Below are positions 1 to 8,024 of a stretch of DNA of 64,000 nucleotides, piece after piece (positions within the stretch are counted from its first letter, which is position 1; every line of letters starts with the position of its first letter). The stretch is from Rhodospirillales bacterium (GTDB taxonomy: Bacteria; Pseudomonadota; Alphaproteobacteria; Micavibrionales; Micavibrionaceae). The position numbers were made by a program, and so were the translations under genes. The notes beneath the pieces are model-generated. The model had not been told where the DNA came from. It worked only from the letters and a program-made list of their open reading frames with translations, and ran no database searches. The stretch covers positions 62,001-126,000 of the forward strand of contig JACKJB010000003.1 of assembly GCA_020638155.1 (NCBI GenBank). The letters run 5' to 3'.

Positions 1-97
1 CTTTGAAAAGGCCTATTGTTTCCGTTGTCATGGCTTTTCCACCTTGTTTGTTGTGTTATAGTGACCCACCGATCAGAACTTTGCAGGAACCGTGCCA

Positions 98-496
98 ATG
101 GTGGATCAGTATGACGACGGGCGGGAAAACAGCGCGAAAGACGCGCTAACCCCTTTGAATTTAAAGAAAATCCCCAAAAATCAGGTCGCCGTTGCCATTG
201 AAAACAGCGGCGGGGACGGTACGAATCCGTATATTTCCGCCGCCGGCAGGGGAAAAATTGCCGAGCAGATTTTGCAGCTTGCCTTTGACAACGGGATCAA
301 GGTCCGGGAAGACGGCGCTTTGGCGGAAATGCTGGCGATGATCGAGCTGGACAGCCCCGTCCCGCCGGACGCTTTTATGGCGGTGGCCGAAATTTTATCC
401 TATGTCTATAAAGCCAACGGGGAACCTAATCCCTTTGATGCTGTGCTGCAGGATGCTATGGATAAAGAAACACAGGATAAACGGCACGATGACTGA
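98..496 (+). CDS. flhX: FlhX, FlhB C-terminal-domain-like protein
   Basis: This is a 132-residue soluble protein resembling only the cytoplasmic C-terminal domain of the flagellar export switch FlhB (EscU/YscU family). The core from KDALTPLNLKKIP to SYVYKAN carries the family pattern of an alternating strand (NQVAVAIE), a helix starting near NPYISAAGRG and a final acidic helix. The NPTH autocleavage motif is absent, as known for FlhX proteins, which can partly replace the FlhB C-terminus. A GTG lies six bases upstream at position 92, but AGGA at 85-88 is correctly spaced for the ATG at 98. The gene overlaps the next one by 8 bp and precedes fliO and fliP, which supports a role in type III export. 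Confidence 0.85.
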   Translation: MVDQYDDGRENSAKDALTPLNLKKIPKNQVAVAIENSGGDGTNPYISAAGRGKIAEQILQLAFDNGIKVREDGALAEMLAMIELDSPVPPDAFMAVAEILSYVYKANGEPNPFDAVLQDAMDKETQDKRHDD

Positions 497-743
497 CGAT
501 TTGGAACAAAAGCTGCAGCAGCAGATCGATACGATCGAAAAAGCGATCATCAAAATCCGCAATAACGAATTGCTGGATATCAGCTTTATGGACAAGGAAG
601 TCGCTGATATCTGCCAACAAGTCATCCATAGCGAGGATGCGGCCGTTCAAGCACTGGAAGGCAAAATGATTGAGATGATTACCAAGCTGGACGAACTGGC
701 GGTGGAACTTAAAGAATACCAGGACCGGGTTAAACAGGAGTAA
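489..743 (+). CDS. Small coiled-coil protein in the fliO-fliP group
   Basis: I do not recognise this 84-residue, highly charged, almost entirely helical protein. It has heptad-like spacing (LEQKLQQQIDTIEKAI and later MIEMITKLDELAVELKEY) and no signal peptide or membrane segment. Its ATG overlaps the flhX stop by 8 bp and fliO begins 3 bp after its stop, so it is very likely translated as part of the same operon. Size and composition resemble small flagellar chaperones such as FliT or FlgN, but no diagnostic motif is visible. A longer in-frame start exists at 402; the coupled ATG at 489 is preferred. Confidence 0.7.
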   Translation: MTDDLEQKLQQQIDTIEKAIIKIRNNELLDISFMDKEVADICQQVIHSEDAAVQALEGKMIEMITKLDELAVELKEYQDRVKQE

Positions 744-746
744 ATC

Positions 747-1073
747 ATGGATGTTATCGCCTTGCCCGAGATTATAAAATTTGCTGCCGCGCTGATTTTT
801 GTACTGGCGCTGATGGGAGGGCTGGCGCTTGTCATGCGGCGCTTTGGCAACGGTCATCCCCTTACCGCGCCGCATAAAAGACGCCTGAGAATCGTTGAGG
901 TGCTGCCGCTGGACGCGCGGCGAAAAGCTGTGTTGCTTAAGCGCGATGACCGCGAACATCTGGTCATTCTGGGGGCGAATGGGGATGTGATCGTTGAAAG
1001 CGGCATAGAATCACAGCAAGATGCAGAAGTAATCCCTTTGAAAGCAAATGAACAGAATACAAACACAAAATAA
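747..1073 (+). CDS. fliO: FliO, flagellar export gate assembly protein
   Basis: FliO is a small bitopic inner-membrane protein that helps assemble the FliP ring of the flagellar export gate. The 108-residue product has one N-terminal membrane segment (about residues 9-29, AAALIFVLALMGGLALVMRR). The following short cytoplasmic domain contains the conserved IVEVLPLDARRKAVLLKRDD, typical of FliO (usually written ...LDARRRLVLVRRD...). Position directly before fliP agrees. The C-terminal ten codons overlap the longest possible fliP reading frame by 26 bp. Confidence 0.92.
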   Translation: MDVIALPEIIKFAAALIFVLALMGGLALVMRRFGNGHPLTAPHKRRLRIVEVLPLDARRKAVLLKRDDREHLVILGANGDVIVESGIESQQDAEVIPLKANEQNTNTK

Positions 1074-1887
1074 CAGATGTCATTCCGGCGCAAGCCAGAA
1101 TCTGTACGCTTTATGTCAGAAGATTCCGGCTTGCGCCGGAATGACGGCTTTATTTGTCTTATTATTGACATCCCCTGCCTTTGCCCAGGCGATCACGCTT
1201 GATCTGGGCGCGGGGGAAGATAACGGGACATTGACCGGGCGTCTGATCCAGATGCTGGCGATCCTGACGGTCATTTCACTGGCCCCCTCGATCCTGGTCA
1301 TGATGACCTCGTTTACCCGGATTATCGTCGTTCTGTCCTTCCTGCGGACGGCCATCGGTATCCAGCAGACCCCGCCAAATACCGTGATGATCTCGCTGGC
1401 GCTGTTCCTGACTTTTTTCATTATGGCCCCGACATTGCAAAGCGCCTATCAGACCGGCATAATCCCGATGATTAACGAGGAGATCGATGAGATCACCGCG
1501 TTCGAGCGCACCGTGACCCCGTTCAAGCAGTTCATGTTGCAACATGTACGGGAAGACGACCTGAAGCTTTTTATGCAACTGAGTGACACTCAGGTCGAGC
1601 AGCCGATGCAGACCCCGCTTCATGTCCTGATCCCATCCTTTATGATTTCAGAACTGCGCCGCGCGTTCGAGATCGGTTTCATGCTGTTCCTGCCGTTTTT
1701 GATTATAGACATGGTGACCGCGTCGATCCTGATGTCCATGGGGATGATGATGCTGCCGCCGGTGATGATCTCGCTGCCGTTCAAGATTATTTTCTTTGTG
1801 CTTGTCGATGGCTGGTATCTGGTCGCCGGATCGCTGGTCCAGAGCTTTGATATCGGTGCCGGTTTACCGCTGACGCCCGGCGGGTAG
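1048..1887 (+). CDS. fliP: FliP, flagellar export gate protein, with palindrome-encoded N-terminus
   Basis: FliP forms the core of the type III export channel in the inner membrane. The body is canonical: TSFTRIIVVLSFLRTAIGIQ, then PNTVMISLALFLTFFIMAP, the periplasmic stretch, HVLIPSFMISELRRAFEIGF and the C-terminal SLPFKIIFFVLVDGW. The N-terminus is odd. Residues 11-33 are encoded by a 67-bp palindromic repeat (1079-1145), followed at once by a hydrophobic leader (ALFVLLLTSPAFAQA) that looks like a signal peptide ending near AFAQA. Translation could start at 1048, giving 279 residues with an extended leader, or at the ATG at 1141 inside the repeat, giving 248 residues with a very short leader. 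Neither start has a strong ribosome site. The stop lies only 2 bp from the stop of the convergent TPR gene. Confidence 0.92.
   Translation: MNRIQTQNNRCHSGASQNLYALCQKIPACAGMTALFVLLLTSPAFAQAITLDLGAGEDNGTLTGRLIQMLAILTVISLAPSILVMMTSFTRIIVVLSFLRTAIGIQQTPPNTVMISLALFLTFFIMAPTLQSAYQTGIIPMINEEIDEITAFERTVTPFKQFMLQHVREDDLKLFMQLSDTQVEQPMQTPLHVLIPSFMISELRRAFEIGFMLFLPFLIIDMVTASILMSMGMMMLPPVMISLPFKIIFFVLVDGWYLVAGSLVQSFDIGAGLPLTPGG
1079..1145. repeat. 67-bp palindromic repeat (REP/RPE-like) inside fliP
   Basis: Two 25-bp arms, 1079-1103 and 1121-1145, are inverted complements with a single mismatch (starting gtcattccggcgcaag and ending cttgcgccggaatgac). The loop is 17 bp. In the fliP frame the right arm reads IPACAGMT, the familiar peptide signature of such intergenic palindromes when they fall in a reading frame. 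Related GTCATCCC-type palindromes occur elsewhere in this window near 49896 and 53720. Confidence 0.85.
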
Positions 1888-1889
1888 TT

Positions 1890-4859
1890 CTAATTGGAAA
1901 CCGCTTCGGCATCCTGCTTATAGCTTTTCAGGAACTCTTCGAACATATCAACTTCCTGCACGATACCTTCGATGGTTTCGCGGTCAGCGAGGATCGAGGT
2001 TTTACGCGGACGGGTGACGACATCAAACAGCCTTGCCCGCGCTGTCTTCTTCATCGCGTCTTCGTATTTGCGGCGCATATTGGTCAGCGCCACACGGTTG
2101 CCGGACAGGTTCAACGCGACAGCCCGGTGCAGCAGAAGATCGGCCTGCGTCGCGGTCAGGGGCCGGTTCAAATCAAGCGCTTGGTCAAGGATCAAATCCT
2201 GCAGTGCTTCGGCGGCATCTTCCCACAGTCCCGCCTGCCAGGCGATATCGGCGCGCAGGCGGTTTACCGTCGGATCGGGATCAAACCCGTTGAGCAGCTC
2301 AATCGCTTCTTCGGTGCGGTTGAGCTGTGAGAGGCCGCGCGCGCGCATCAAATCTATCTCTTTCAGCTTTTTCGTCCGCGCCTCCCCGGTCAGAACTTTA
2401 CCGTAAAGATCGCGGCCAATGGCGAGATACTTCATTGCCTTGCGGGCATTTTTATCCAGCAGCAGCACAGCCCCCAGACGGACAGATACGCGCGCTTTTT
2501 CCTCATCTTTGAGACGGTAATCAACCTGATGTTCCAGAATCGCGGCAGCCCGTGCCAGCAAATCAGCTTCGACCAGCCGTTCAGCCAGCTTCTGAACAAG
2601 ACGGTTGCCCTCATCCCCGGTCGGTGTCAGTTCGCGAAATTCTTCATAAACCTGTACCGCATCAAGCGGAGAGAGGTCATTATCGTTTAACAGCAAGTCA
2701 CGAAATTCCTGCTGCATGTAGGTGGTAATTTCTTTGCTGATATCCGAATCCGGACTCATACTTGTGGCTTCACGCAGGATATTGAAGCCTTTGAGATAGC
2801 GGTCCTGCTCCAGATAAAATTTACCGAGAATCATATTAATCCGCGCTTCCAGTTCGTCCCCGCGCCAGGCGTAGCGCAACCCTTCAAGACGGTCAATTGC
2901 CTGCGGCGTATCAATATCGCCAACTTCGAGTTCCAGCATCGTCAATGCCAGTCCCGCCTTAGCACGGTATAGATCATCCTTGCCAATAATCAGAGGTTCC
3001 CAAAGATTGCGGGCACTCTCATATTCCTTGCTCTGGCGATGCGCTTCGCCTTTCAGATAATCCATCGCCGCGGTCGTCCATGGCTTCAGGGTATTGCGGT
3101 CTCTTTGCAGCACTGCGAGAATCCCTTCGGTCGTCTGGACGTCGCCGGAGCGCAGCGCCACTTCAGCAAGCTTGATGCCCAGCTTTTCAAGAAGCGCCTT
3201 GGGATATCCGACCAGCACCGTAAAATCATCCGGCATAATGTCCATGGCCTGTTGCCAGTCTTCGAGAGATGAGAGTGTATAAGCCCGCCAATAATCCAGC
3301 TCGGTATAATCGGCAAGGCTGGGATGGAACAAATCCTTGAACGCGATTTCATATTTACCGGCCAGCGCCGCCGCAGCCCCGCGCAGGGCTTTAAATTCCG
3401 GGCTATCCGCTATATCGGGCAACTCTGCCGCGGCATAGCTTAGGAACCCGACCGCTTCCTGTCCGCGGTCATTCGAGACATTCATTTTCGCGAGTGTCAG
3501 TAAATCCTGCACCTGGCCGTTTTTGTCTTTAACCGCCATCGCAGAGAGCATAATGCGCTGGTTTTCCTCCAGAGCCTGCAGTCCCCCCATCATCCAGCGG
3601 TCGAAATCAAAAATAAGCCGGATATTCTCTTCCGGATCGACCGGGTTATCCACGACCGATACGTCCTGCACTTCCTGACGGATCAGGCGGCGACTGACAT
3701 CCTTGATCCGGGAGAGCGCCAGCCCGCCAGGCCGTTCAATTTCAACCTCGCCGCGCGTCAGTTTTACCGTGACATCGTCCAGACGAGGGTTAAGGGCAAG
3801 ACCGATAAAACTTTCAATGACGTTCACATCCACCATATCACGGGCCGGACCGGCAAACTGGTCGGCCTGTTCAACGGTTATAACTTTGAGCGTATCACCG
3901 ATAGACGGGTCGGCAACATCAATAATCCGGGTTGAGGTCGATAAAGGCCATGTCAGCGTTCCGCCCCGCACAAGCTGGTCTTTGTTGAAATTCCGTTTCG
4001 GTTCGACCGGTTTACTGTCCCGCTCGTTCGGCGTAATGACAATCCGCCAGACAAGGCCGCCGCCTTCGCCGTAAATATGCATATTTTTATGTCCCGGCGG
4101 TAATTTTGCGCGATACGCAACAGCGCCCTTTAACTCCACCCGCTCGAACGGGCCGAAGCGATCAGCCTGTTCCCCGGCAATTTGCGGCGGGATATTCACC
4201 GAAGAACGATCCATCACCAGCCACAACCAGTCATAACGGCGAAAAACCGCAAGCCCGACCGCTTCGGTTGCGGAAACCGTAATAACATGCGGTTCTAAAA
4301 TCGGGGCGGCTTGCTCGACAATCGTTTGTTCAGGTTCGGCATCAATTTCTACAGCCTCAACCGGCTCCGGCTTAACCGCTTCCACAGCGGGGCCTTCATG
4401 ATCCGCGGGAGGCAGGGCCTTTTTCGCCGGGGGGAGAGGTACGGGCGCTTGTGTCTGTGCTACGGCTTCATGCTTTTGTTCTGCCGTTCCTTCCGGAGCG
4501 GAAACATCAAGCACCAAACGGCTGCCGACGAGAAAATCCCGGTAGGTCGCCCCGGCAGATGTTTTAAACAGGACTTCAAGCGGCACCCCTGCCCCGGAAA
4601 CCTGGCTGATATTTCTGATAACGCCGTTTGCGCCGTGCTCGGTAGCCCCGAATGCCAAAGACGCGTCAGATTCAAAACGCACAAGGATTTCATCTTCGGA
4701 CGGTTTGCTCACCGTATATTTCACCGCTTTGGGCCAGTCGAAAACGGCACGGGTATAACTGCCGTGCACCCCTGTGCGCACAGCGACATTTGACTGCGCG
4801 TAGGCCGGCAGACACAGGGCCGAAAATACCGATACTGTCAAAACGATCTGGCGAAACAT
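1890..4859 (-). CDS. Large secreted TPR protein of the fliL-fliM operon
   Basis: This 989-residue protein starts with a clear signal peptide (MFRQIVLTVSVFSALCLPAYA, cut after about residue 21). An early domain contains RTGVHGSYTRAVFDWP and SRLVLDVSAP, resembling the beta-rich AMIN fold. Next comes a Pro/Glu-rich linker (about residues 135-190), a second beta-rich part, and a long alpha-helical C-terminal half of degenerate TPR-like repeats (for example ALAGKYEIAFKDLFHPSLAD). It is predicted periplasmic. The ATG at 4859 is preferred over an in-frame TTG at 4871 because the signal peptide begins there. It is the last gene of the seven-gene reverse operon after two MotB-like genes, which suggests a stator or envelope-scaffold role. 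I cannot assign a precise function. Confidence 0.8.
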   Translation of the reverse strand: MFRQIVLTVSVFSALCLPAYAQSNVAVRTGVHGSYTRAVFDWPKAVKYTVSKPSEDEILVRFESDASLAFGATEHGANGVIRNISQVSGAGVPLEVLFKTSAGATYRDFLVGSRLVLDVSAPEGTAEQKHEAVAQTQAPVPLPPAKKALPPADHEGPAVEAVKPEPVEAVEIDAEPEQTIVEQAAPILEPHVITVSATEAVGLAVFRRYDWLWLVMDRSSVNIPPQIAGEQADRFGPFERVELKGAVAYRAKLPPGHKNMHIYGEGGGLVWRIVITPNERDSKPVEPKRNFNKDQLVRGGTLTWPLSTSTRIIDVADPSIGDTLKVITVEQADQFAGPARDMVDVNVIESFIGLALNPRLDDVTVKLTRGEVEIERPGGLALSRIKDVSRRLIRQEVQDVSVVDNPVDPEENIRLIFDFDRWMMGGLQALEENQRIMLSAMAVKDKNGQVQDLLTLAKMNVSNDRGQEAVGFLSYAAAELPDIADSPEFKALRGAAAALAGKYEIAFKDLFHPSLADYTELDYWRAYTLSSLEDWQQAMDIMPDDFTVLVGYPKALLEKLGIKLAEVALRSGDVQTTEGILAVLQRDRNTLKPWTTAAMDYLKGEAHRQSKEYESARNLWEPLIIGKDDLYRAKAGLALTMLELEVGDIDTPQAIDRLEGLRYAWRGDELEARINMILGKFYLEQDRYLKGFNILREATSMSPDSDISKEITTYMQQEFRDLLLNDNDLSPLDAVQVYEEFRELTPTGDEGNRLVQKLAERLVEADLLARAAAILEHQVDYRLKDEEKARVSVRLGAVLLLDKNARKAMKYLAIGRDLYGKVLTGEARTKKLKEIDLMRARGLSQLNRTEEAIELLNGFDPDPTVNRLRADIAWQAGLWEDAAEALQDLILDQALDLNRPLTATQADLLLHRAVALNLSGNRVALTNMRRKYEDAMKKTARARLFDVVTRPRKTSILADRETIEGIVQEVDMFEEFLKSYKQDAEAVSN

Positions 4860-4941
4860 CCGGTCAGGCAAGGTTTATGGTTATCATCGGGACAAGCGAA
4901 AATACGGCAAAAACCGCGCGCCTGCCGTTTTTTATTATACG

Positions 4942-5760
4942 CTAATTCGCGGCAGGATCGAAAAAGACTTTTTCCTTAGATCCATCATGATCCAGAATAA
5001 TAATATCAACCCGCCGTGACAGGTCGAGGCGCTGCTGCTCATCCGCTATGCCGTACAAATCCTCGTAACGCCCGCTGGAGTGGCCACGCACGGTAATTTC
5101 CCTCTCATAGCCCACGCTCTCCAGAAGCGCTGCGACATTCGCCGCCCGGACAAGGGATAATTCCCAGTTCGATTCAAAACTGCCATCCGAAGCGGTAATC
5201 ACACGCGGATCGGCATGGCCGGTGACCTCGATCTTGTTTTTGATTCGGGCCAAAGACCCGCCAAGCGCATAAAGCGCTCTTTTGCCTTCTTCCCGTACGT
5301 CCGCCGATCCGGCATCAAATAACAACTCACGCGGCAGCGATACGATCAGGTGCCCCGCCTGCGGGATCATGCTAACATTTTCAAGAAGTTCGTTTTCACC
5401 AATAACACTTTCCAGCAAGGCTTCAAGATAGCGAATATTCAACGCCTGATTAAAATTCACACGGGCAATATTGATTGAATCCTGAGGGCCGCGACTATGA
5501 AGCGAACCGTAAAATTTGTTGAACTCCGCCTGCATCGCCGAGGTGATTTCCGACCAGTCCTGCTTGGCCGGCTCGGTCATGGAAAAGAGCAGCACAAAAA
5601 ATGTCAGCATTAACGCCATAACATCAGTAAAGGATATCAGCCATATGTGGGAACTTTCCTCCTGCCCGTGGATATCTCCGGTGCGGCGATGGAACCGTTT
5701 ACCCGTCATAGGCATCTGGATTTCCGAAGCTTTGTCCTTGCCATGGTCCTGCTCACTCAT
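4942..5760 (-). CDS. MotB-like OmpA-family protein
   Basis: The 272-residue protein has a MotB layout. A basic cytoplasmic N-terminus is followed by one membrane helix, SFTDVMALMLTFFVLLFSM, in which Asp46 sits where MotB carries its ion-binding aspartate. A periplasmic linker follows, then a C-terminal OmpA-type peptidoglycan-binding domain (LLFDAGSADVREEGKRAL through VTGHADPRV and RRVDIIIL). MotB pairs with MotA to form the torque-generating stator. The start at 5760 (MSEQDHG) overlaps the preceding gene by 8 bp, and a longer upstream frame lies wholly inside that gene. The matching MotA-type gene is far away at 34.5 kb. It could be the true MotB or a paralogue. Confidence 0.82.
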   Translation of the reverse strand: MSEQDHGKDKASEIQMPMTGKRFHRRTGDIHGQEESSHIWLISFTDVMALMLTFFVLLFSMTEPAKQDWSEITSAMQAEFNKFYGSLHSRGPQDSINIARVNFNQALNIRYLEALLESVIGENELLENVSMIPQAGHLIVSLPRELLFDAGSADVREEGKRALYALGGSLARIKNKIEVTGHADPRVITASDGSFESNWELSLVRAANVAALLESVGYEREITVRGHSSGRYEDLYGIADEQQRLDLSRRVDIIILDHDGSKEKVFFDPAAN

Positions 5761-6565
5761 TTGCTTCGTCCTCCAGAGTCCCTTCCAGCGGATTAAACGG
5801 AACATGCGGGCGGAACAGCAATTCAACCATTCCCGGCCGGCCTTTTTGCAGGCCGGTGCTGATCAGTTTGGTCGATAAGCCGGCATCTTCGATTTTGGCG
5901 GCAAGACGGCTCATCTGCTTCATAACGGCGGACAGTTTTTTAGGTTGCTGGTTTTGAAGCTGCGCCGGGTTTTCCTCGATGTTCAGCAGGATATCCATAC
6001 GATATGGTGCCGATACCGTATCCGTTTTCATTAACGCCACCAGCGTCGGCAGGAAAAAACCGCTCAGGAATTTTGCGCTTTCCTGTTTCTGGTCGAGCGC
6101 ATTGCGCTGACCCACGGCCATGACGGCGGCTTCGAAATCTTCGAAAGGCAGCCTCATATACATCACGCCTTTGGTATGGCTGACCACCGCTTCGTGACTG
6201 GGAATCTGGGCCGTAAACAACGCCTTGATCCGGTCAACCGTATCGCCTTCGTTGATGGATGTATCGTCATCTTCACGCATCGAAGGGTGGTCTTCAATAT
6301 TGGCCGCTTCCATACGGGAGGAAAACGTATAACCGAGACTTTCCATCACCGGCTTGATTTTGGTTTCTTCATAGCTGGAGATCGCGTTCAGCACGATAAA
6401 AAAGGCCAGCAGCATGATAAACAGCGACAGCCCCAAAAGCTGTCCTGACATTGATTTTGCCGTTCCCGTACTACCGCTCCGCCGCCTATGCCTCATTTTT
6501 GGAATCCTGACGCGTCCTTTGGGCGCTTCCGTTACTTCCTGATTCAAACCACTAAATGCAGACAT
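5753..6565 (-). CDS. MotB-like membrane protein without OmpA domain
   Basis: This 270-residue protein has a strongly basic N-terminus (RIPKMRHRRRSGSTG) and one membrane helix near residues 40-62 (GLSLFIMLLAFFIVLNAISS). A soluble domain of about 200 residues follows. The helix reads like that of MotB (FFIVLNA), but a serine stands where the ion-binding aspartate should be. The C-terminal part (RMDILLNIEENPAQLQ, GMVELLFRPH) has no recognisable OmpA motif. It overlaps the OmpA-containing MotB-like gene downstream, so the two are probably made together and may interact. I infer a structural stator or motor-accessory role. Confidence 0.7.
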   Translation of the reverse strand: MSAFSGLNQEVTEAPKGRVRIPKMRHRRRSGSTGTAKSMSGQLLGLSLFIMLLAFFIVLNAISSYEETKIKPVMESLGYTFSSRMEAANIEDHPSMREDDDTSINEGDTVDRIKALFTAQIPSHEAVVSHTKGVMYMRLPFEDFEAAVMAVGQRNALDQKQESAKFLSGFFLPTLVALMKTDTVSAPYRMDILLNIEENPAQLQNQQPKKLSAVMKQMSRLAAKIEDAGLSTKLISTGLQKGRPGMVELLFRPHVPFNPLEGTLEDEANE

Positions 6566-6642
6566 GATAAAATTTTTTGTTATAAAATAAGTATATAGGG
6601 ATATTGTAGCATCAATCTCATGAGAGCACTACATCGTGATTA

Positions 6643-7386
6643 CTATTGCGGCGGGATCTCGGGGATCTGCTTTTGCTGTGCTAACAAGATGGTTACAGAG
6701 CGCGCCCGCTCCGGGTTCATTTCCGCCAGGATCGGTGCGGATTTCCGTTCAGACATCCGGGCCATAACCGAAATCAGCACATCGATATCCAGTGTGTTGA
6801 AAATACGGGCGGCGTCTTTGGCCTTCATACCCTCATAAATCCGGACAAGGCTGTTGATCCGTTCCTGCTCTTCTTCAGATTGCCGGGTCAACAGACCTTC
6901 GATTTCATTGCGGACCGCGGTCATTTCACGCAGCTTTTGGTTCAGCTCACGCTCAGCCGCTTCCAGTAACGCCTCCCGCGTTGCCAAAGCCCGCTCCCGT
7001 TCTTCAAGATCTTTGCGCCGGTCGGCCAGGTCCTTGTACAAATCTTCGCGCACTTCGGAATATTCGAAATCCGATTCAGAAGCGTCTTTCCATTCGATCT
7101 TCTCCCCTTCCCCGGCCATCGGGAACGGGGGAACACCTTGATCTTCAGCCGCAGCCTTTTCTTCCTCACCATCCATATGCGCTTCGTCATCCGAAGAAGC
7201 CGTATCATCACTGTGGGTATCATTTTCAGACGGCATCGGCGGCGGTTCATCGCCGACTTCGTGCTGGGCGAAGGCCTGTCCGGCATGCTGGACGCCCGCA
7301 GCAAATTCGCCGACGCGCACAACCAGCGACAGTCCGGCAACCAATACTAAAAGCGGGAGAATTCTAAGCCGCTGGAACAGTGTCAT
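6643..7386 (-). CDS. motE: MotE-like flagellar motor accessory protein
   Basis: The 247-residue protein has an N-terminal membrane or signal segment (ILPLLVLVAGLSLVVRV), an acidic low-complexity stretch (about residues 45-85) and a long coiled coil (KDLADRRKDLEERERAL to VRNEIEGLLTRQ). Its C-terminal domain (RIYEGMKAKDAARIFNTLD...LAEMNPERARSVTILLAQQ) matches the MgtE-N/MotE domain. In rhizobia MotE is a periplasmic chaperone for the motor protein MotC. It overlaps the DUF6468 gene by 4 bp and lies in the fliL-fliM operon, as in other Alphaproteobacteria. Confidence 0.83.
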   Translation of the reverse strand: MTLFQRLRILPLLVLVAGLSLVVRVGEFAAGVQHAGQAFAQHEVGDEPPPMPSENDTHSDDTASSDDEAHMDGEEEKAAAEDQGVPPFPMAGEGEKIEWKDASESDFEYSEVREDLYKDLADRRKDLEERERALATREALLEAAERELNQKLREMTAVRNEIEGLLTRQSEEEQERINSLVRIYEGMKAKDAARIFNTLDIDVLISVMARMSERKSAPILAEMNPERARSVTILLAQQKQIPEIPPQ

Positions 7387-8024
7387 GAGACACCTCCGGC
7401 CTCCGTTTTACGCTTGCCGCGCAGGGCCATATAAAGGTCGCGTTCGGCCTCGCTGGAGAACTGGTCGTCATGCCCCGTGTCCTCTTCGTAATCACCGCGC
7501 ATCAGCCCTTCTTCGTTCATCATACCGTCCTGCAGATCATCAAACTCCGGATCACGGATCGCAAACCCGGCCAGCGGATCAACAAGTTCTTCAACGGCGG
7601 TCTTTTTACGCACCGGCTCCGGCTTGACTGGCTCCCGCCGGACCGGTTCAGGGCGGTGCTCAAAAACAACGGGCGTTTCACGATAGGGATCAGCGCCGCG
7701 GCGATCGGCAAGCTTTTCCAGACGGCCAGCAAGGCTGTTGCCGGATTCACTCATAATCTGAAGCTCTTCGCTTAACCCTTTGGCATCGTTGATAATCGCC
7801 TGCAGATCTCGTCCGGACTGGCGCGCGCCGGCACGCAGTCCTTCGATCGCTTCTTCGGCGCGCTCGATATGCCCGGCAAGATCACCGAGTAGCTTTTCCA
7901 TGTCTTTGCGGCTGTCGCGGAACACTCTTATATGGGTCGATAACCGCCACGCATAATAAATGGTTCCCGCCAGCAGCAGGATAATCACACCATCAAGAAT
8001 CAGGGATAAGAGCGATCCGGTCAT
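7383..8024 (-). CDS. DUF6468-type membrane protein next to fliM
   Basis: This 213-residue protein has one N-terminal membrane helix (LLSLILDGVIILLLAGTIYYAW). The YYAWRLSTHIRVFRDSRKDM segment and the coiled-coil region that follows (ERAEEAIEGLRAGARQSG) are the recurring core of the DUF6468 family, found beside fliM in many Alphaproteobacteria. The C-terminal half is charged and repetitive (RREPVKPEPVRKK). It overlaps fliM by 4 bp at its start and motE by 4 bp at its end, so the three are translationally coupled. The biochemical role is unknown; a link to motor or switch assembly is inferred from position. Confidence 0.75.
   Translation of the reverse strand: MTGSLLSLILDGVIILLLAGTIYYAWRLSTHIRVFRDSRKDMEKLLGDLAGHIERAEEAIEGLRAGARQSGRDLQAIINDAKGLSEELQIMSESGNSLAGRLEKLADRRGADPYRETPVVFEHRPEPVRREPVKPEPVRKKTAVEELVDPLAGFAIRDPEFDDLQDGMMNEEGLMRGDYEEDTGHDDQFSSEAERDLYMALRGKRKTEAGGVS

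Noticed and set aside
456..959. Minus-strand frame over fliO and the coiled-coil gene
   Set aside because: The forward genes are coupled and recognisable; the reverse frame has no protein-like pattern.
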